Source: SW132 sp038150125 (GTDB taxonomy: Bacteria; Bacteroidota; Rhodothermia; Balneolales; Balneolaceae). From it: 64,000 nucleotides of DNA. The notes under the pieces were generated by a model. It was given only the letters and a program-made list of their open reading frames with translations, was not told the origin of the DNA and searched no databases. Where the stretch lies: the NCBI RefSeq assembly GCF_038150125.1, contig NZ_JBBVMF010000010.1, positions 62,001 to 126,000 of the forward strand, read 5' to 3'. Shown here piece by piece: positions 62,336 to 64,000 of the stretch. Numbering within the stretch: position 1 is the first letter of the stretch; the number at the start of each line of letters is the position of its first letter. The translations under genes were made by a program, and so were the position numbers.

Positions 62336-64000
62336 TCAATTCTCCCAAAGCTCCTGACGCCAATACCGCGGGGGACGCTCGTCAACTACCTCTATGGTGA
62401 TGGTATCTGAAAATGTACGCCCATTGCGATCAGTGCTGATCACTTCGATTAGATGTACACCTAAGGGCAGAACCGATAGCTGTACGCGCCATAGGTGCAT
62501 ATTTCTGTTAGAAATGGTTCGCTGCGGCTGAGGAGGGGCAGGCCCGAATTGACTCCCGCGGTAGAGTTCATGACCCTGTGCACGCTCGTCACCTGACCGG
62601 CTTTGAAACGCATATCTGGCAACGGACAGTTGCCTGGCCGCTGCGAACGGATCTGCCCACTCAGCACCAAGTTTCTGAGATTCCCCATCTCCTGCTTGCG
62701 TTCGCTCCATGGTGAGGATAGTTCCGTCAGGCAGGTGGGCTTCAACAATTGTTTCGGAAGACCCAGCCCAGACATTTGCTGTCAGCCAGACGGTCTCATC
62801 AAAATCGGCGGGTGTCAGGATGTTTGGATCCGGAAGGTCGTTAATAGATGCGGGTGGCAGCGGGGCTCTGTTTTCCGGATTCTCACGATTCCAGGCCATA
62901 ATCGTATCAAACCATTCGCGAAAAGCTGGTGTATTCAATGCAACCCACTGTCCGCGCTCTTTTCCAAGACGATCGCCTATATACTGCTCGGTGTAGTCGG
63001 TGCCGGTAAAATCAAGTCTTAGGAACCCTTTTGGCGCACCCATTCGCTGCAATCCCATCGGTATGCCGTCTATCGAGAAATCTCCCTGGAACCAGGCGCC
63101 TGATGCAGCGCCCGCTATGATATGACGAAAGGGGAGAGGTCCCGTGCCTGTATGCTCGGTCCAGCCGTCAAAAAGCTGACCCGGCGCATGGTTTTCAATG
63201 GTATGCGTATGGCCTGAGAGGGACAGCGCTTCATGGCCGTTAAGCATGCTGTGAATTTGGTCAAGGTTGTCGGTTTGATGCGTGATGCTGCCGTGATCCA
63301 CAAATGAAATAAATGGTATGTGATGGTTAAGAACGATGAGCCGATCGTCGGGTGTGCGCTCAATCAGCCCCTCAAGCCAGTCAAGCTGAGTGTCCGTTAC
63401 TCGTCCGTTGTATCGTGGATTGTCTGCGTTATTGCAGTAATCGTGGCCCATGGCAACATCCTCTTCGTTACACGGATACACTACATTATCAAGAGCAACA
63501 AAAAGTACATCTCCCTGTTCAAATGCGAAATAACTTGGCCCCACAATCCGTCGCCAGCTATCAGCTTTGTCGCTGTTGGTTCTGGCGTCAAAATCGATAT
63601 CGTGATTTCCGATAACCAGCCACTGAGGAATGCCGGCAGATGCGCCGACCCGAAGAAGACGATCTAAAAGTCCAAGATCATCACCTACTACATCACCAAG
63701 ATAGATCATGCAGTCCGACTGCCCGAGCCCTGAGTTGATCACGTCAGTCATTACTCCGTCTCTAAACCAGCCAATTTGTTCGTTGCTGTAGGTTTGGGAA
63801 TCTCCAATCATAGCGCAGGAAAAGCTGGAGCCAGAGGCCTCAGTTTTAGTCAGCGGGAAGTTAATTTGTTCGGGTGCCGGGCCGGTTGGAGAGAGACCGC
63901 CGAATCGCATGTCGTAACCCGTGCCGGTTTCCTTATGGATATAGAAAAACTGCGGAACCATGCGCTCATCGGTGGGGACCTGCCAGCCCGAAGGCTGAAC
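62336..64000 (-). CDS. Calcineurin-like metallophosphoesterase (cut by right edge)
   Basis: The frame stays open through 64000, so the first Met at 63961 is internal and the N-terminus is outside the window. The visible 554 residues hold the full dinuclear-metal motif set: CAMIGDSQ, YLGDVVGD, VIGNHDIDFD, LNHHIPF and LSGHTH. After about residue 390 comes a beta-sandwich C-terminal domain (VWLTANVWAGSSETIVEAHL, VHLIEVISTDRNGRTFSDTI). This matches calcineurin-like phosphoesterases with distinct N- and C-terminal domains, often secreted and phosphodiesterase-like. Substrate unknown. It converges on the VanY-like gene. Confidence 0.9.
   Translation of the reverse strand, partial: VQPSGWQVPTDERMVPQFFYIHKETGTGYDMRFGGLSPTGPAPEQINFPLTKTEASGSSFSCAMIGDSQTYSNEQIGWFRDGVMTDVINSGLGQSDCMIYLGDVVGDDLGLLDRLLRVGASAGIPQWLVIGNHDIDFDARTNSDKADSWRRIVGPSYFAFEQGDVLFVALDNVVYPCNEEDVAMGHDYCNNADNPRYNGRVTDTQLDWLEGLIERTPDDRLIVLNHHIPFISFVDHGSITHQTDNLDQIHSMLNGHEALSLSGHTHTIENHAPGQLFDGWTEHTGTGPLPFRHIIAGAASGAWFQGDFSIDGIPMGLQRMGAPKGFLRLDFTGTDYTEQYIGDRLGKERGQWVALNTPAFREWFDTIMAWNRENPENRAPLPPASINDLPDPNILTPADFDETVWLTANVWAGSSETIVEAHLPDGTILTMERTQAGDGESQKLGAEWADPFAAARQLSVARYAFQSRSGDERAQGHELYRGSQFGPAPPQPQRTISNRNMHLWRVQLSVLPLGVHLIEVISTDRNGRTFSDTITIEVVDERPPRYWRQELWEN

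Overview
The window looks like the chromosome of a heterotrophic, probably aquatic or mildly halophilic member of the Bacteroidota/Balneolota side of the FCB group. The evidence is a SusC/SusD polysaccharide locus driven by an ECF sigma/FecR pair, many lipobox-bearing lipoproteins, a two-subunit methylmalonyl-CoA mutase, acidic proteins, and a few TAnnTTTG-type -7 elements. A Balneolaceae-like organism is my best guess; there is no rRNA gene here to settle it.

Layout. 1-5.4 kb: minus-strand methylmalonyl-CoA mutase locus (mutA, mutB, then the start of a probable meaB running off the left edge), with a dead DUF559 gene and repeats between mutA and mutB. 5.4-6.8 kb: repeat-bearing non-coding DNA. 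6.8-14.3 kb: DNA repair group (recN, an Fpg/Nei glycosylase, a DUF2267 protein, polX, ligA). 14.3-15.3 kb: dense hairpin repeats. 15.3-20.2 kb: NIPSNAP lipoprotein, GIY-YIG protein, serine hydrolase, membrane protein, DsrE protein. 20.5-22.7 kb: an unusual small cluster: an astacin metalloprotease without a signal peptide, a free-standing copy of its C-terminal domain, a low-complexity acidic/Lys-tailed protein and a YbaY/YscW-like protein. 22.8-25.9 kb: EamA exporter, beta-barrel protein and LVIVD-repeat lipoprotein. 26.2-33.2 kb: fructan/sugar genes (GH32, sugar MFS symporter, a divergent HGSNAT-like acyltransferase, a Gfo/Idh/MocA oxidoreductase) with shared TCATC(C/G)GATGA palindromes. 33.4-42.4 kb: VOC protein, fused FAD/Fe-S dehydrogenase, PAS histidine kinase, sucC, a degenerate RAYT-like protein, LolA-like protein. 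42.4-52.8 kb: beta-glucan (laminarin-type) utilisation locus, minus strand: ECF sigma, FecR, SusC with STN domain, SusD, PKD lipoprotein, GH16. 53.0-56.1 kb: tRNA-Ile(CAU) locus with a broken tRNA copy, tRNA 3'-end fragments, a broken GIY-YIG gene and a frameshifted TOTE-type primase-helicase. 56.4-64 kb: Gfo/Idh/MocA oxidoreductase plus DUF1080 lipoprotein, cupin, NmrA-like reductase, VanY-like peptidase, and a metallophosphoesterase cut by the right edge.

The most notable structure that genes do not explain is a family of interspersed hairpins whose outer stem (CTGNCAG paired with CTGN'CAG, followed by GGTCT) occurs in A-T, T-A, G-C and C-G versions, so pairing is kept while sequence changes. 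The inner hairpin varies freely. Copies sit hard against the 3' ends of genes, in one case supplying a stop codon. The other candidate for something undescribed is the astacin cluster, where the zinc-blocking Asp of the propeptide motif FxGD is replaced by Cys.
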